A stretch of 6,569 nucleotides of DNA from Spirochaetaceae bacterium (GTDB taxonomy: Bacteria; Spirochaetota; Spirochaetia; Treponematales; Breznakiellaceae). Below, in pieces: positions 4,909-6,569 of this stretch; position 1 is the stretch's first letter; each line of letters begins with the position of its first letter. Location of the stretch: the NCBI GenBank assembly GCA_031265535.1, contig JAISCO010000399.1:1-6569 (forward strand). Direction: 5' to 3'. The translations under genes were made by a program, and so were the position numbers. The notes under the pieces are model-generated. The model made no database searches. It was not told the origin of the DNA and saw nothing but the letters and a program-made list of their open reading frames with translations.

Positions 4909-5704
4909 ACGGCGCATAATACAAACACTGTCCCTGCTACTATACAATGCGGATATGGCCAAGTTCAAAACCGGCTCAATATCAAAAAGCCAATTAAAGT
5001 CCGTCTGCGTTCCGGGTCTGAACTGTTATTCCTGCCCGGGCGCTATAGCGTCCTGTCCGCTCGGAGCCTTACAAAGCGCTCTGGCGGAGGGGCGCGTTCC
5101 GTTCCTTGTAGGCGGCATAATTTTACTGTTTGCGGTAATGTTTGGCAGGACTGTGTGCGGTTTTTTATGCCCCTTTGGATTGATACAGGAGCTTTTATAC
5201 AAGATACCATCGCCAAAACTGCCTAAAAACGAGATTACACGCAGATTGACCTTGCTAAAATATGGTTTTCTTGCCGTTCTGGTAATTGGACTGCCGCTCG
5301 CGGCCTTTGTCTCTCAGGGTTACGGCGCTCCATTTTTTTGCGAATTTGTCTGTCCGGCAGGCACGCTCGAAGCGGGGCTCCCGCTTGTCTTGGCTAATGA
5401 GGGTATCCGCGGCGCGGCCGGCGCTCTTTTCATCTGGAAACTGGGCGTACTTGCCGTGATTGCCGCGCTGTCCGTATTCTGTTTCCGCGCCTTCTGCCGT
5501 TTTGTATGCCCGCTTGGAGCACTGTACGGTTTATTTAACAAGTATGCCGTATTTGGCTTACATTTTAACGCGGCATCTTGTATTCATTGTGAAAAATGTA
5601 TAAAAAAATGCAAAATGGATACAAAAGTTGTTAATGACCGCGAATGTATTCGCTGCGGGCAGTGCGTGAACGATTGTCCTTCACGCGCGTTAACGCACAG
5701 TTGA
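4901..5704 (+). CDS. NapH-like membrane polyferredoxin (4Fe-4S binding protein)
   Basis: This 267-residue membrane iron-sulfur protein belongs to the NapH/YccM/CcoG-like group, which passes electrons across or at the cytoplasmic membrane. An N-terminal cysteine cluster reads CVPGLNCYSCPG (36-47) plus C52. Hydrophobic segments lie at about 65-84, 119-138 and 176-197. The repeated CxxxCP motifs CGFLCP (86-91), CEFVCP (147-152) and CRFVCP (199-204) are hallmarks of the group. The C-terminus has two ferredoxin motifs, CIHCEKCIKKC (C227, C230, C233, C237) and CIRCGQCVNDCP (C249, C252, C255, C259), for two 4Fe-4S clusters, probably cytoplasmic. The start is TTG 4901-4903, inside the end of the CxxC gene, with GGAG (4887-4890) ten bases upstream; the sequence RRIIQTLSLLLYNA directly after it fits the family's N-terminus. 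The specific electron donor and acceptor cannot be read from the sequence. Confidence 0.92.
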   Translation: MLKRRIIQTLSLLLYNADMAKFKTGSISKSQLKSVCVPGLNCYSCPGAIASCPLGALQSALAEGRVPFLVGGIILLFAVMFGRTVCGFLCPFGLIQELLYKIPSPKLPKNEITRRLTLLKYGFLAVLVIGLPLAAFVSQGYGAPFFCEFVCPAGTLEAGLPLVLANEGIRGAAGALFIWKLGVLAVIAALSVFCFRAFCRFVCPLGALYGLFNKYAVFGLHFNAASCIHCEKCIKKCKMDTKVVNDRECIRCGQCVNDCPSRALTHS

Positions 5705-5746
5705 GCCGGCTTCAAAACTTCAATTTTGAAGCCGGCTCAGGTTTTT
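5702..5746 (+). terminator. Rho-independent terminator overlapping the stop codon
   Basis: The arm at 5702-5717 (TGAGCCGGCTTCAAAA) pairs perfectly with 5724-5739 around CTTCAA, giving a 16-bp stem followed by GGTTTTT. The stop codon TGA is the first three bases of the stem. The loop region AAAACTTCAATTTT resembles that of the hairpin at 1585-1616. It should separate the polyferredoxin transcript from the thioredoxin gene, at least partly. Confidence 0.85.
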
Positions 5747-5750
5747 GATT

Positions 5751-5914
5751 ACAAGGCGGCGATTCCACCGCCTTGAATTTGAGAAATCATTAACGCTTTG
5801 CGTTAATGTTATATAACAAGGCGGCGATTCCGCCGCCTTAAATTAGGAGAAATCATTAACGCTTTGCGTTAATGTTATATAACAAGGCGGCGATTCCGCC
5901 GCCTTAAATAGGAG
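5751..5914. repeat. 66-bp tandem array with two hairpins per unit, ending in the ribosome binding site of the next gene
   Basis: The hairpin AAGGCGGC-GATTCC-GCCGCCTT occurs at 5753-5774 (one mismatch), 5818-5839 and 5884-5905. ATTAACGC-TTT-GCGTTAAT occurs at 5789-5807 and 5855-5873, and each copy is followed by the palindrome GTTATATAAC (5808-5817 and 5874-5883). Periods are 65 and 66 bases. Between hairpins stands (T/G)GAGAAATCATTAAC, which parallels GGAGAAACCATGAAC at the start of the thioredoxin gene. Each of two copies can also encode the peptide MLYNKAAIPPP followed by a stop (5806-5841 and 5872-5907). No promoter is clear inside the array. Confidence 0.85.
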
Positions 5915-5919
5915 AAACC

Positions 5920-6432
5920 ATGAACTTTATTAAATTTGATACCCGCGTATCAAAAAGGATCATTCTCTGCGCCGTCATCCTAATGGCTGCCGCCGCAGTG
6001 TTCGCAAATGAACTTGTGGTTGGACAAGCAGCCCCGGACTTTACTTTCATGAGCGCCGTACCGGCTAAACAGCAGAAACTTTCCGACTACAGGGGAAAAC
6101 CGGTCGCCCTGCATTTCTGGGCCGCGTGGTGCGGCCCGTGCGTCCGCGAACTCCCGCTCATTTCCGCTCTTAGTTCCTCAAAATCCGATGATATTACTGT
6201 CCTCGCGGTAAACTGCGGCGAAACGGATCGTTATGTTTCTTCATTTCTTTCAAAAAGAAAGCTGCGCCTCAACATTGTGATGGACAGAGACAGCTCGATT
6301 TCGGCTCTGTACAACATAGACGCCATTCCGCAGACTTTTATGATAGACGCGGACGGCATTATTCGTTCGATACGAGTCGGTTCCTATACCAAAACAGAGT
6401 TAGATAGGGATGTCTCTGCCATGATTAAATGA
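5920..6432 (+). CDS. TlpA/ResA-like exported thiol-disulfide oxidoreductase
   Basis: The 170-residue protein has a signal peptide at 1-29 (basic KR, hydrophobic ILCAVILMAAAAV, then AVFA before NE). There is no lipobox, so a soluble periplasmic product is likely. The thioredoxin fold follows: GQAAPDFTF at 35-43 (AhpC/TSA-Redoxin-type start), the active site WAAWCGPC (67-74, with C71 and C74), and the cis-proline loop AIPQTFMID with Pro137. The family reduces or exchanges disulfides, for example in cytochrome c maturation, or serves general thiol redox outside the cytoplasm. GGAG (5911-5914) is five bases from the ATG. The gene follows the CxxC peptide and polyferredoxin genes, which could supply its electrons (inferred). 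The initiation region is the last member of a tandem array. Confidence 0.92.
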   Translation: MNFIKFDTRVSKRIILCAVILMAAAAVFANELVVGQAAPDFTFMSAVPAKQQKLSDYRGKPVALHFWAAWCGPCVRELPLISALSSSKSDDITVLAVNCGETDRYVSSFLSKRKLRLNIVMDRDSSISALYNIDAIPQTFMIDADGIIRSIRVGSYTKTELDRDVSAMIK

Positions 6433-6466
6433 ATGTACCTTGAGCGATGAACCGGCGCAAGTCCGA

Positions 6467-6519
6467 GGGGGGGGGGGGGGGGTTACGGGCGGCCCAAAAA
6501 AGAACCCCCGGGGGGGGGG
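6467..6519. repeat. Long G homopolymers (G16 and G10) near the right edge
   Basis: Sixteen G occupy 6467-6482, and C5 followed by G10 occupies 6505-6519. Around them GCGCAAGTCCGAGG (6455-6468) and GCGCACGTCCGGGT (6530-6543) look like diverged copies of one sequence. The edge continues with T7 and T8 runs. They could be contingency tracts like the G14 at 1414, or a low-quality end of the assembled contig. No gene is visible after 6432. Confidence 0.5.
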
Positions 6520-6569
6520 TAAATTTGAGCGCACGTCCGGGTTTTTTTGAAAGTATTTTGGTTTTTTTT

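Noticed and set aside
5751..5914. CRISPR array
   Set aside because: The units are identical throughout, including what would be spacers, and each holds two hairpins. This is a plain tandem repeat with no cas genes nearby.

Overview
The window reads like chromosomal DNA of an anaerobic, probably host-associated bacterium. Three things suggest a diderm such as a spirochaete (Treponema-like), though no marker gene fixes the taxonomy. The thioredoxin has a cleavable signal peptide without a lipobox. The intergenic DNA is long and full of palindromes. The partial first gene ends like the PD-(D/E)XK nuclease-type proteins that I recall as common in such genomes. Clostridia remain possible, because the CD1871A/polyferredoxin pair is frequent there.

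Layout. Bases 1-100 hold the last 32 codons of a forward gene. Bases 101-499 are non-coding, with two short tandem repeats and an 83-bp MITE-like element. A reverse-strand radical SAM protein follows (500-1381 as an open frame). Its true start is probably the ATG at 1437-1435, which has a good ribosome binding site but is separated from the main frame by a run of 14 G (C on the coding strand). As sequenced the gene is out of frame, and with 12 or 15 bases it would be in frame, so it is a strong candidate for a phase-variable gene. Bases 1438-2802 are 1.36 kb without a convincing protein gene but dense in structure. They hold a candidate promoter, tandem 15-mers, three back-to-back hairpins, a second MITE-like element, a candidate structured RNA ending in a textbook terminator, another chain of hairpins, and a 120-bp palindromic element just before accB.

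The second half is conventional coding sequence. accB and accC (biotin carboxyl carrier protein and biotin carboxylase) form an operon that supplies the carboxybiotin half of a biotin-dependent carboxylase, most likely acetyl-CoA carboxylase for fatty acid synthesis. The carboxyltransferase genes are not in the window. A redox module follows: a 49-residue membrane peptide with a CxxC (CD1871A family) that overlaps by 8 nt a NapH-like membrane polyferredoxin with two 4Fe-4S motifs. Then come a strong terminator and a TlpA-like exported thioredoxin. The three probably form a membrane-crossing electron/thiol relay. The thioredoxin gene is preceded by a 66-bp tandem array in which the ribosome binding site and a decayed start codon have been duplicated.

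The last 137 bases contain G16 and G10 runs and T-rich sequence. They may be further contingency tracts or a poor-quality contig end.
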